Assembly: GCA_001414325.1 (NCBI GenBank)
Contig: LLKB01000001.1
Location: 997,699 to 1,061,698 of the forward strand
Direction of reading: 5' to 3'
From: Butyribacter intestini
GTDB taxonomy: Bacteria; Bacillota; Clostridia; Lachnospirales; Lachnospiraceae
DNA: 64,000 nucleotides
Made by a program: the position numbers and the translations under genes
The notes under the pieces: generated by a model
Told to the model about the DNA's origin: nothing
Databases searched by the model: none
What the model saw: only the letters and a program-made list of their open reading frames with translations
Shown: piece after piece, positions 55,230 to 63,262 of the stretch
Numbering within the stretch: the stretch's first letter is position 1
How the letters are laid out: every line of letters starts with the position of its first letter

Positions 55230-56795
55230 CTACATTCTCTCCAGCATAACACTTATATTTCCACCACACACCATGCCCTCTTTTTCAGTATCATCAGTAT
55301 TCATACTTACTTCCATTATCTCAGGTTTGCCTATAAAATGTTTATTTGCAAAATCGTCTTTCTGACAAACAGCCTTATTTTTATTCTCATCATTTTTTGA
55401 TGCTGTTTCCTGCATTGGCATTGCAAAGCCGTTAAAAATGTCCCTGCATCTCGTGATAATTTCAGCCTCCGCACATCCTCCTCCGATAGTTCCTATAATT
55501 CGGTTGTCCGAAGTTACTATCATCTGTGTTCCGACATTTCTTGGAGCACTGCCGCTTTTTCTTATAATGGTACATAAAATCCTCTGCTCATCAGACGGTT
55601 TTGCAAGTTCATCAATAATATTATCATCAACAGAGCCGTTATTGCAATGTTTATTTTTACAATATACTATCTCACTCATAACTGACAACGCTATCTCCTG
55701 TGGTGTAGCCGCACATATTGAAAGACCTATTGGTGAATGAAGTTCATTTATTTTTTCAATCTCAATACCATGTTCTTTAAGGTCTTTTCTTACCATTACC
55801 GACCTCCTTTTTGAACCCATCATCCCTACATATGCGTATGGCATCTTAAAAATCTCAAAAATGCACTGTTCGTCAAATCTGTGTCCTCTGGTCATGCACA
55901 CAAAATAGTTGTCACGGTTTTTGTCTATAGTTTTCAATGCATTTACATAGTCATCACATATAACATTTTCTACCCCAAGACTGCGTATTTTCTGAGCAAA
56001 TATGGGTCTGTCCTCTATCGCGGTAATGTCGAAATCCACAAGTTCAGCCATCTTCACAAGTGCCTCTGCCACATGACCTCCACCGCATATTACAAGATTA
56101 GGTCTGCCGGTGATGTTTTGGATAAATAATGTATTGTCCCCTATCTTAACCAGACTGCTGCCATCATTACTTCCGTTATCATCAATACCGCAGAAAGTCT
56201 TACACATTTTTTTTACTATATCACCGGTAAAATAGTCACCATAGCTTACCCTTATTCTGCCGTCTGTAATGTAGGCTTTCTGTCCTGTTGCCTCACCTGA
56301 TACAACTGTAGCAATAAATGACTTTTCAGCTCGATCCCTGTCTCTTATACTTAAATACATATCAGCTTCAAGCATTTTTACTTCATCACCCTCATTTATC
56401 ATACCTCCATTTATGACAACTGCAAACACACCCTCTTTGGGCATAATACATTCACCCATACGCTCATATATCTTGCAATGAGAATGACACTCCTTACCTA
56501 TCTGCGTCATTTCAAGAACGGCATCACCTATTTTAAAGCGTGTTCCAAGCGGCAGACTCCTAAAATCAAATCCTGAGATTATCAGATTTTCTCCAAATGC
56601 ACCGTTTTCTACTTTAGCACCTTTTTTCCTGAACTCCTCTATTTTTTCATATGACAAAAGACTCACCTGTCTGTGCCATCTTCCGGCGTGTGCATCTCCA
56701 TCAAGCCCATAATTCCTGATAAGCCTGACTTTTGGAATCTGCTTTTTTTCAGTTCCACGCTCCCTGCTTATGTTTATTGCAATAAGTTTTCCCAA
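55230..56795 (-). CDS. MOSC domain - XdhC-family fusion protein
   Basis: A 521-residue fusion. Residues 1-145 form a MOSC domain (INISRERGTEKKQIPK, GLDGDAHAGRWHRQVSLL, GAFGENLIISG, IGKECHSHCKIYE with the cysteine of the family). Residues about 150-220 resemble a shortened XdhC/CoxI segment, about 220-370 are the XdhC Rossmann domain (RPNLVICGGGHVAEALVKMAEL, MTRGHRFDEQ, YVGMMGSKRR, SPIGLSICAATPQEIALSV), and about 390-521 look like a complete XdhC_CoxI domain (CTIIRKSGSAPRNVGTQMIV...IGTIGGGCAEAEI, ending MVCGGNISVML). CoxI normally precedes the Rossmann domain, so the order is rearranged. XdhC proteins bind Moco and insert the terminal sulfido ligand; MOSC domains bind Moco or carry sulfur. A TTG start behind AGGAGG is the only credible one. 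Confidence 0.88.
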   Translation of the reverse strand: MGKLIAINISRERGTEKKQIPKVRLIRNYGLDGDAHAGRWHRQVSLLSYEKIEEFRKKGAKVENGAFGENLIISGFDFRSLPLGTRFKIGDAVLEMTQIGKECHSHCKIYERMGECIMPKEGVFAVVINGGMINEGDEVKMLEADMYLSIRDRDRAEKSFIATVVSGEATGQKAYITDGRIRVSYGDYFTGDIVKKMCKTFCGIDDNGSNDGSSLVKIGDNTLFIQNITGRPNLVICGGGHVAEALVKMAELVDFDITAIEDRPIFAQKIRSLGVENVICDDYVNALKTIDKNRDNYFVCMTRGHRFDEQCIFEIFKMPYAYVGMMGSKRRSVMVRKDLKEHGIEIEKINELHSPIGLSICAATPQEIALSVMSEIVYCKNKHCNNGSVDDNIIDELAKPSDEQRILCTIIRKSGSAPRNVGTQMIVTSDNRIIGTIGGGCAEAEIITRCRDIFNGFAMPMQETASKNDENKNKAVCQKDDFANKHFIGKPEIMEVSMNTDDTEKEGMVCGGNISVMLERM

Positions 56796-56800
56796 ACTTT

Positions 56801-57751
56801 TTAACCTCCTATCATATTCATGGTTTTAGTTTCTTTTTCACATAAAATATCTTCAAAATGATGGGATTTTGGCTTTTCATATATAGCCTTTCTCATAATT
56901 TTTGTAAGTTCATCTTTTCCGATGTCAAGTGCTTCTTTTAAATCTATAATTCTGCTATCGGCAAGGCATGGTTTTAACCCTGCATCTGATGTTATTCTTA
57001 TGCGGTTGCATCTGTCACAAAATTTACCGTGAACCGCCTGAATAAGACCTACACGCACCCCTAGTTTCCGGAAAGCATAATACTCTGCCGGTCCGTTTTC
57101 ATCATGCATTTTTGATACTCCACACACTTTTCCGTATTTCTTTTCAAGTTTTTCAATAACAGCCTTTCTCGGAATAATATCATTTTTCTCTCCTATTCCT
57201 ACAGGCATCAGCTCGATAAATCTTATATCAATATTTTTGTCATTTGCAAACTCTGTCATTTTCAGCACATCAACTTCACTTCTTAGAACAGTATTTATTT
57301 TAAGTTTAATTCTGCTATCTAAAGCGGCATCTATCCCATCAATAACATTCCTAAGGCAGTTTCGCCCCGTGATTTTCCTAAACTCGTCAGAATCTACGGT
57401 ATCAAGACTCACATTTATGCTGTCTGTCCCTGCCATTTTTAATACATCAGCCTTTTCGCTTAGAAAAACTCCGTTTGTGGTAATTCCGATAAAATTTACT
57501 CCACTCACATTTCTCATTTTTGCGATAAGTTTTTCAATATCCGGATAGATAAGCGGCTCACCCCCTGTCAGTCTGAAATTTGTTATCCCAAGGCAAACAG
57601 CACTCTCAACACACTTTAATACGGTTTCCACAGTGAGATAATGTATATCGGAAATCTTTCCCTCGGGCATACAATAACTGCATCTGAGATTACAATTATC
57701 AGTCAGCGAAATCCTCATATAATCAATCTTTCTTCCATAGCCGTCCGTCAT
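56801..57751 (-). CDS. moaA: GTP 3',8-cyclase
   Basis: A radical SAM enzyme that starts molybdopterin synthesis from GTP. Seen: the 4Fe-4S motif CNLRCSYC near residue 22, the GGEPL motif, SLDTVDSDEF, the second cluster CDRCNRIRITSDAGLKPCL near 250, and the conserved C-terminal Gly-Gly. The start was placed at the ATG at 57751, with GGTGGTG as ribosome binding site; two GTG codons just upstream are in frame. It follows the MoeA-like gene by 50 bases and precedes the MOSC-XdhC gene by five. Confidence 0.96.
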   Translation of the reverse strand: MTDGYGRKIDYMRISLTDNCNLRCSYCMPEGKISDIHYLTVETVLKCVESAVCLGITNFRLTGGEPLIYPDIEKLIAKMRNVSGVNFIGITTNGVFLSEKADVLKMAGTDSINVSLDTVDSDEFRKITGRNCLRNVIDGIDAALDSRIKLKINTVLRSEVDVLKMTEFANDKNIDIRFIELMPVGIGEKNDIIPRKAVIEKLEKKYGKVCGVSKMHDENGPAEYYAFRKLGVRVGLIQAVHGKFCDRCNRIRITSDAGLKPCLADSRIIDLKEALDIGKDELTKIMRKAIYEKPKSHHFEDILCEKETKTMNMIGG

Positions 57752-57801
57752 ACTTTTCACCACCCCTGTACGATTTAAATATCAAGTTTGTACAAAGCAC
57801 A

Positions 57802-58836
57802 TTACCACCCTTTTCCAAAACCGCAATTTGGAAATGTGCACACATCACAATTTAAGCAAAATCCACCCTCACCTAATAATGCGAGTTCATCCGATGTTAT
57901 CATATCATTTGCAAGAAGTCTCGGCAGAACCAGGTCAAAGATAGTTCTTTTATTATACATGGCACACCCGGGAAGTCCGCATATCGGTATTATCCTGTCA
58001 TCTTTTTTATAATAAGACAACAAAAACATTGCACCCGGCAAAACGGGTGAACCATATGATATTATATCCGCTCCCGTATTTTTTATGGCAAGAGGTGTTT
58101 TATCATCGGGGTCAACACTCATACCACCGGTACAAAATATTATGTCAACGCCTGTATTTACGGCATCAAGGCATCCCTTAGTTATCTTTTTATCATCATC
58201 ATTAAAAGTCTCATGGAATACCATTTCTACACCAAATTCATTTATTTTTTTTTCGATAACAGGTGTAAATCCGTCTTTTATCCTGCCATAAAATACCTCG
58301 TTGCCTGTCGTAATAACAGCCGCTTTTTTCATCGTAAACGGGAGTATCTTTAATATCGGAACATCCGAACATATCTCAGAAGCCTTTTCCATTTTCTCTT
58401 TTTTTATAACAAGAGGTATTATCCTTGTTCCTGCAAGTTTATCCCCCTTTTTTACAACGGTATTTCCATGCCTTGCCGCTATCATAAGCTCACCAAAAGA
58501 ATTAACTTTCTTTAATCTTTCTCTGTCAACCTTAAGAAGTCCGTCACTATCTGCGATTACTTCTATTTTTCCCTCTTTTACCTCGGACGGATGCATATTT
58601 TCCCCTGCCGTCATACGATAAAGTATCTCTGCCGCATCGTTCTCATGAAGCATTGTCTCATCATTTTCCCATATATATATCATATCTTTACCGACGCTTA
58701 AAAGCACCGGTATATCTTCTTCTGTTATAATATGTCCCTTGCGGAATACGGCATCCTTTTTTACACCGGGAATTATCTGTGTTATGTCATGGCACAACAC
58801 CTGCCCGACCGCTTCAGTTGTTTTTACAAGTTTCAT
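57802..58836 (-). CDS. MoeA-like molybdopterin-binding protein with C-terminal cysteine cluster
   Basis: A 344-residue protein with a MoCF-biosynthesis domain (ITTGNEVFYGRIKD near 175; DIIFCTGGMSVDPDDKTP near 232; ICGLPGCAMYNKRTIFDLVLPRLL near 290) preceded by a short MoeA domain I/II-like region (LCHDITQIIPGVKKDAVFRKGHII). It lacks the standard MoeA C-terminal domain IV and ends with C-x2-C-x2-C-x4-C (CLNCDVCTFPNC), a possible Fe-S or zinc site. This truncated MoeA-like form is known near yqeB in selenium-hydroxylase loci. Molybdate insertion or a variant step is inferred. It overlaps the mogA gene by four bases. Confidence 0.87.
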   Translation of the reverse strand: MKLVKTTEAVGQVLCHDITQIIPGVKKDAVFRKGHIITEEDIPVLLSVGKDMIYIWENDETMLHENDAAEILYRMTAGENMHPSEVKEGKIEVIADSDGLLKVDRERLKKVNSFGELMIAARHGNTVVKKGDKLAGTRIIPLVIKKEKMEKASEICSDVPILKILPFTMKKAAVITTGNEVFYGRIKDGFTPVIEKKINEFGVEMVFHETFNDDDKKITKGCLDAVNTGVDIIFCTGGMSVDPDDKTPLAIKNTGADIISYGSPVLPGAMFLLSYYKKDDRIIPICGLPGCAMYNKRTIFDLVLPRLLANDMITSDELALLGEGGFCLNCDVCTFPNCGFGKGW

Positions 58837-59333
58837 TTAAGTTTCCCTCCGCACTCACTGTCATATCCGAGCAGAATATCAAGCCCATGCTCTATATTTC
58901 CAATCAGGAACTCCATACTCTCTGATACTGCTTTAACGCTTCCTGGAAGATTTATTATAAGTGTCCTGTTTCTTATAACTGATGCTCCTCTTGAAAGAAT
59001 TGCTCTTTTTGTAAACTGCATACTATAGGCACGAAGTCCTTCTGCTATCCCCGGTGCATTTTTTTCTGCCACACTAAGCGTCACCTCAGGTGTTATATCT
59101 CTTTTTGAAAAACCGGTCCCGCCTGTTGTTAGGACAAGATTGCATTTTACTTCATCGCAAAGTCTTGTAAGCTCACTCTTAAGCATCTGTTCATCATCAG
59201 GCAGCAGTTTATATGATACAACCTCGTACTTATCTTTTGGGAGGAGTTCTTTTATTTTGGGTCCGCTCATGTCCTTCCTAATCCCTTCTGAGCCTTTATC
59301 ACTTAATGTGATTATCCCTACGCTGTACAACAT
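58833..59333 (-). CDS. MogA/MoaB-family molybdopterin adenylyltransferase-like protein
   Basis: A 166-residue protein with GIITLSDKGSEGIRKDMSGP at the start, LVLTTGGTGFSKRDITPEVT at about 66 and LIINLPGSVKAVSESMEFL near 128, the molybdopterin-binding MogA/MoaB fold. It activates molybdopterin by adenylylation (MogA) or is a paralogue (MoaB); the TGGTG and D-x-T-P-E motifs are intact. MogA and MoaB are not easily separated at this level. It ends in an ATGA overlap with the MoeA-like gene, so translation is coupled. Confidence 0.93.
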   Translation of the reverse strand: MLYSVGIITLSDKGSEGIRKDMSGPKIKELLPKDKYEVVSYKLLPDDEQMLKSELTRLCDEVKCNLVLTTGGTGFSKRDITPEVTLSVAEKNAPGIAEGLRAYSMQFTKRAILSRGASVIRNRTLIINLPGSVKAVSESMEFLIGNIEHGLDILLGYDSECGGKLK

Positions 59334-59357
59334 AAGATTATCTCACCTCGTCTGATA

Positions 59358-59870
59358 TTAATTGTCACTACTGTTCACATCTGTATTGCGGTCAGCAACA
59401 TAATGACCGCTTTTTCCACCTGCTTTTTCGAGCAGATAAATATTTTTTATCTCCATTGAACGACAGACCGCCTTGCACATATCATATATAGTCAAAAGTG
59501 CCGTGCTCACACCTGTAAGAGCCTCCATCTCAACACCCGTTTTTCCAACACAGGCAGTTGTACATACTGCCGTTATTGTCTTATTGTCTTCATCAAGTTC
59601 AAAATCCACATCGCATTTTGTCATGGCAATGGGGTGGCAGAGCGGAATAAGCATTGAATTATTTTTTGCCCCCATTATCCCTGCAATGCGTGCTATTCCA
59701 AGCACATCCCCTTTTTTGGCAGTCCCGTTTGCCACGGCATTAAATGCATCCTCATTCATTTTTATCTCACCACAGGCTTTTGCTACACGGTATGTGTCCT
59801 CTTTTTCGTGAACATCTACCATATGTGCTTCGCCTGCTTCATTAAAATGTGTAAGTTCTTTCTTATCCAT
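59358..59870 (-). CDS. moaC: cyclic pyranopterin monophosphate synthase
   Basis: Converts the MoaA product to cyclic pyranopterin monophosphate. The protein has the family motifs [49 protein letters not shown] (with the catalytic Lys/His), [26 protein letters not shown] and the C-terminal [12 protein letters not shown]. The 170-residue length includes a short Asn/Ser-rich tail. The start at 59870 has GAGGA upstream; the ATG-like codon at 59882 is inside that site. Confidence 0.97.
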   Translation of the reverse strand: MDKKELTHFNEAGEAHMVDVHEKEDTYRVAKACGEIKMNEDAFNAVANGTAKKGDVLGIARIAGIMGAKNNSMLIPLCHPIAMTKCDVDFELDEDNKTITAVCTTACVGKTGVEMEALTGVSTALLTIYDMCKAVCRSMEIKNIYLLEKAGGKSGHYVADRNTDVNSSDN

Positions 59871-59967
59871 TTTTATCCTCATTATTATAGCTCATTTGCA
59901 AAACCTATTGCAGATGATGTCTACTTTATAATTTCTGCACATTACCATCCTGAAAAACATAAATAAA

Positions 59968-60816
59968 CTACATACCCGACACATAGCTGCATACCGCTTC
60001 AAGCACACTGCCGCCTATACTTCTTGATTTGTCCGATATTGTAAAGCAGTTTTTTAACTCGCCCTCTCTCGGATCTATATCTGCTATTTTAAATCCCTCA
60101 GTCACCTCAAAGCCGTCTCTGATAAGACCTCTGATAATACCTGATATGGTTGCATTTACAGGTACATACTCTCCTTGAAATCCTGACTTGGAAGTATTAT
60201 TATCATATTTCTCGTATATCCTTGCTATCTCATCACCTTTTTTTACAACATCACCTATGTGGCGGATATTTTTTATAAAGCCATAAGCCGCCGCATGAAT
60301 GACACGCTCACTTGTATAACCGCCTATATTTCCCGGTATTCCGGTATTTGCAAGAGCCTGCCCTTTATCTATTATCCTTGCGAGATTGTGACCTCTCATA
60401 GTTTCCACAACTATGTCAACATCTTCCCCAGCCGTAAATCCCGGACCAACTCCTATAACAAGCGGTGCCATGTCCATAAATGTTCCAAGATTTTTCTTTG
60501 CGATTATCGCATCTACTACTATGTCAGGTCTTAATTTTGCAATCGACTCTCCTTCAGGGTCAATGATAACCGGCACAACTCCCTGTTTAATAACCTCATC
60601 CATCTCATCTAATGATGTTATAAGTCTAGCCTTAACTCCCTCTATTGTTATCTCTTTGTCGTAGACTGCCTCGCAGAACGAAACCTGCCTTCGTATTGCT
60701 GCTGGCTTTTTAGTTTCAAGTGCCAGCACTTTAAACCCTGCCCTGTGAAGTCTGTGAATAATGCCTGTCGCAAGGTCACCCGCACCACGGCACACTATAA
60801 ATATATCTTTAATCAT
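59968..60816 (-). CDS. yqeB: YqeB-family selenium-dependent hydroxylase maturation protein
   Basis: A 282-residue protein beginning IFIVCRGAGDLATGIIHRLHRAGFKVLALE, an NAD-like Rossmann start, with FCEAVYDKEITIEGVKA, GPGFTAGEDVDIVVETMRGHNLARII and IPGNIGGYTSERVIHA blocks typical of YqeB (EF2570-type). The C-terminal third has a biotinyl/lipoyl-like IGDVVKKGDEIA. Known by comparative genomics as a marker of the labile-selenium molybdenum hydroxylase trait; its chemistry is unproven. It follows yqeC after three bases. The ATG has AAAGGA upstream. Confidence 0.93.
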   Translation of the reverse strand: MIKDIFIVCRGAGDLATGIIHRLHRAGFKVLALETKKPAAIRRQVSFCEAVYDKEITIEGVKARLITSLDEMDEVIKQGVVPVIIDPEGESIAKLRPDIVVDAIIAKKNLGTFMDMAPLVIGVGPGFTAGEDVDIVVETMRGHNLARIIDKGQALANTGIPGNIGGYTSERVIHAAAYGFIKNIRHIGDVVKKGDEIARIYEKYDNNTSKSGFQGEYVPVNATISGIIRGLIRDGFEVTEGFKIADIDPREGELKNCFTISDKSRSIGGSVLEAVCSYVSGM

Positions 60817-60819
60817 AAT

Positions 60820-61425
60820 CTATTCCTTTAAAAATACAATTCCATCATCTGTCTTTTTTGAATAAATATAATGCATTTTTCCTTTAAATCCTAATTTTCT
60901 AAGCCTTTTTTCATATACTTCCTGAATTTGTTTTATATGTTCAAAAGTAACCTTTTCATCAGCTTTTGTCCCTATTTCAAAACTCATATCCTCAAATCTG
61001 AAAATAACATCTTTGCAATACTTTCCTATATCCCACAACCCTAAAACAAGATAAACATCCGTAGTAAACTCAAAAATAACAGGTTCACTTTCTAACGGAT
61101 ATTTAAGCGAATAATGCTTTGCTCCGTCAGCTTCTATCAGAATATTGTCTGCATACGGCATTATCCCTTTAAGTATTTCAAGCGGAAGTGCCTGAATTTT
61201 TTTATTGCTGCCATCACATATTTTTCCTGCCATGCAGTATTTATCATTTTTTAATCTCTCAATGATGCTAAAAATATCACATGAAATATCGGTATCTTTT
61301 TCAAGCATCATATGTGTTGTAGTTGTCAGAAGTACCGTCTCTTTTTTTCCAAGATAATAATCTGACATTTTATGGAGCAGGCTTGTCTTACCGCCTGCTC
61401 CTATCACTGATATTATATTTTTCAC
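60820..61425 (-). CDS. yqeC: YqeC-family selenium-dependent hydroxylase accessory protein
   Basis: A 201-residue P-loop-like protein: NIISVIGAGGKTSLLHKMSDYYL (GxGGKTS loop at about 9), VLLTTTTHMM, and a conserved LIEADGAKHYSLKYPLESEPVI near 97. These are the YqeC hallmarks; the family is a putative selenium-dependent hydroxylase accessory protein of unproven activity, possibly a GTP/ATPase used in selenium insertion. The start is GTG behind AAGAGG; it overlaps the stop of the short ORF upstream by GTGA. yqeB follows three bases after its stop. Confidence 0.92.
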   Translation of the reverse strand: MKNIISVIGAGGKTSLLHKMSDYYLGKKETVLLTTTTHMMLEKDTDISCDIFSIIERLKNDKYCMAGKICDGSNKKIQALPLEILKGIMPYADNILIEADGAKHYSLKYPLESEPVIFEFTTDVYLVLGLWDIGKYCKDVIFRFEDMSFEIGTKADEKVTFEHIKQIQEVYEKRLRKLGFKGKMHYIYSKKTDDGIVFLKE

Positions 61426-61523
61426 TTTAATCCTCTTTTCTGAGCAATTTGTTTATTATACAGTTCTTCTAAAACTTCATCTTCTTTACTTTTAGTCAGG
61501 AAATTTATTTTGCTCAGAAGCAA
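61422..61523 (-). CDS. possible 33-codon ORF coupled to yqeC
   Basis: In the 130-base gap between permease and yqeC the minus strand has a frame ending LTKSKEDEVLEELYNKQ and then IAQKRGLK, stopping at a TGA that overlaps the yqeC GTG. Its composition (charged helix, E/K-rich) looks more coding than the flanks. The only start is a TTG at 61523 with no clear ribosome binding site, so it may instead be a remnant or a chance frame. Nothing is known of its function. Confidence 0.3.
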   Translation of the reverse strand: MLLSKINFLTKSKEDEVLEELYNKQIAQKRGLK

Positions 61524-61554
61524 ATTGTGGCATGAAATGTATCAGTAGTATTTT

Positions 61555-63024
61555 TTAGTCTTCCTCATCTATATCCCACATCTTACGCACTGACTTTGAT
61601 TCCTTTGGCAATAAGATGTTTAATATTATCGCTGCAAGTGAACATGGTACTATTCCTGAACCACCAAATATAAGCTGTATATAATATGGAAGATGTGCTG
61701 TCGCACCCGTAGTTGCTCCAAGACCATAACCAAGTCCTATCGCCACCGAGATAATTGTTATCTCACGGCTGCCTATAGGCTCTTTTGTGATAAGCTGGAT
61801 ACCTGAAATAAGGATTGACGCAAACATCATAACTGCCGCACCGCCTAAAACAGACTGTGGCATTATTGACATGATAGCTCCTATCTTAGGGCAAAAGCCG
61901 CAGAGTATAAGGAATATTGCTCCCATAGATATTGCAAAACGATTTACGACTTTAGTCATTGAAACAAGTCCGACATTCTGTGAAAATGATGTATTGGGAA
62001 GTACACCGAAAAATGCCGCAAACGCTGAGCCAAGACCATCACATATAACACCGCCTGAAAGTTCGGTATCTGTTGCTTCTCTGTCCATTCCTCCCTCGAT
62101 ACAGGCAGATATATCTCCAACTGTCTCTATCGCAGTAACTATGAACATGATGCCTATCGGGATGATTGCACTTGCCTGAAATGACATTTTAACATCTGAA
62201 AGTGCACCAAATCCCATAAAACTTGGAATTGCTATCCATGCTGCATCTTTTACCTGTGAAAAATTTACTACCCATGAATATGTATATTTAGCTCCGTCAG
62301 CATCAACACCCGTATTTGGAAGTACAAATGTCATTATGACCGCAACTATATATCCTGCAAGTATTCCAAAAAGGATTGCCGAAGAAGAAAAGATACTGTT
62401 CTGTGGTGCAAAATGTTTTAATAATACGATAACTATCAAAACAACAAATCCCAAGAAAAGATTTGGAAGTGAGCCGTAATCAGCCTTACCGCTTCCTCCG
62501 CAGAAATAATTTATTCCGACACCAAGAAGTGAAAGTCCTATCGCTATTACGACAGAACCGGTAACTATAGGAGGAAAGAACTTTCTGAGTGGTTTTAAAA
62601 ATGCTCCTAATATTCCCTCGAAAATACCTCCTATAAGACAGGCTCCCATAATTGCCCCGTATGCAATAATACCTCCACCGCAAGCTGTCACGGTATTATT
62701 TAACACACCTAAAAATCCCGAAGATGTTCCCATGACGATAGGCACTTTTCCTCCGACAGGTCCTATCGAAAACATCTGCACAAGTGTTACTATTCCGGCT
62801 ATTATCATGGCATTCTGTAAAAGTGCCGTTCTAAGTTCAGAAAAACCTGCATCTGCCGTAAGTCCACAGACACCCATAACGATAATGAGCGGTGTAAGGT
62901 TTCCTATAAACATCGCCATTACATGCTGAAGTCCGAGCGGGATTGCCTGTGAGAGCGGAATTCTTCCCTCAAATTCATAAGGACTTGAATATCCGGCTGA
63001 CTTTTTTTCATTTGTCTCTTTCAT
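61555..63024 (-). CDS. NCS2-family purine/xanthine permease
   Basis: A 489-residue nucleobase-cation symporter with about 12-14 membrane segments. It begins PLSQAIPLGLQHVMAMFIGNLTPLIIV (the QH pair is a family hallmark), contains FPPIVTGSVVIAIGLSLLGVGINYF, and the signature SFSQNVGLVSMTKVVNRFA near residue 340. The family moves uracil, xanthine, hypoxanthine or urate with H+ or Na+; the QNVGL motif points to the purine/xanthine branch. The start at 63024 has GGAGG nine bases upstream. It has its own promoter and is the first gene of the hydroxylase locus, so the enzyme's substrate is probably a purine. Confidence 0.92.
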   Translation of the reverse strand: MKETNEKKSAGYSSPYEFEGRIPLSQAIPLGLQHVMAMFIGNLTPLIIVMGVCGLTADAGFSELRTALLQNAMIIAGIVTLVQMFSIGPVGGKVPIVMGTSSGFLGVLNNTVTACGGGIIAYGAIMGACLIGGIFEGILGAFLKPLRKFFPPIVTGSVVIAIGLSLLGVGINYFCGGSGKADYGSLPNLFLGFVVLIVIVLLKHFAPQNSIFSSSAILFGILAGYIVAVIMTFVLPNTGVDADGAKYTYSWVVNFSQVKDAAWIAIPSFMGFGALSDVKMSFQASAIIPIGIMFIVTAIETVGDISACIEGGMDREATDTELSGGVICDGLGSAFAAFFGVLPNTSFSQNVGLVSMTKVVNRFAISMGAIFLILCGFCPKIGAIMSIMPQSVLGGAAVMMFASILISGIQLITKEPIGSREITIISVAIGLGYGLGATTGATAHLPYYIQLIFGGSGIVPCSLAAIILNILLPKESKSVRKMWDIDEED

Positions 63025-63067
63025 TGCTAATATTATCCTCCTGTTTTTGTTGATAATTGTCCCTAAT

Positions 63068-63096
63068 ATTTTACTAAGATATTTATCTACGGTCAA
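63068..63096 (-). promoter_or_regulatory. promoter of the permease and hydroxylase locus
   Basis: TTGACC (63096-63091) and TAAAAT (63073-63068) are separated by 17 bases; the predicted start of transcription is about 35 bases before the permease start codon. It is the only clear promoter found at the head of the 18-gene run. Confidence 0.7.
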
Positions 63097-63117
63097 TTAC
63101 TTTTTTCTTTTTCCGTT

Positions 63118-63165
63118 GAAAAAAATACTGAATAATCTGAGGTTATCAAATTATTCAGTATTTTT
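63118..63165 (-). terminator. strong hairpin terminator upstream of the permease promoter
   Basis: AAAAATACTGAATAAT and ATTATTCAGTATTTTT form a 16-bp stem with T-runs at both ends. It isolates the locus from the truncated gene upstream; since the permease promoter lies downstream of it, it is not an attenuator of the permease from that promoter. Confidence 0.75.
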
Positions 63166-63262
63166 CATATCTCATATCCCTGGTTTAAAGCTAAAATGCA
63201 TCCATCATTTTGAACCCGGTCAATCACAAATCCATTGTCATTGCCTCCTCATCCCTTTCAGG

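Noticed and set aside
63224-63241. Five-codon leader peptide (ATG to TGA) with a GAGGAGG site
   Set aside because: Too short to judge, lies between a stop codon and a terminator, and no attenuation structure links it to the permease.
63097-63262. Purine or xanthine riboswitch upstream of the permease
   Set aside because: The region has hairpins but none of the conserved blocks of the purine aptamer, and a good promoter lies downstream of the strong terminator hairpin, so the structures are better explained as the end of the previous gene.
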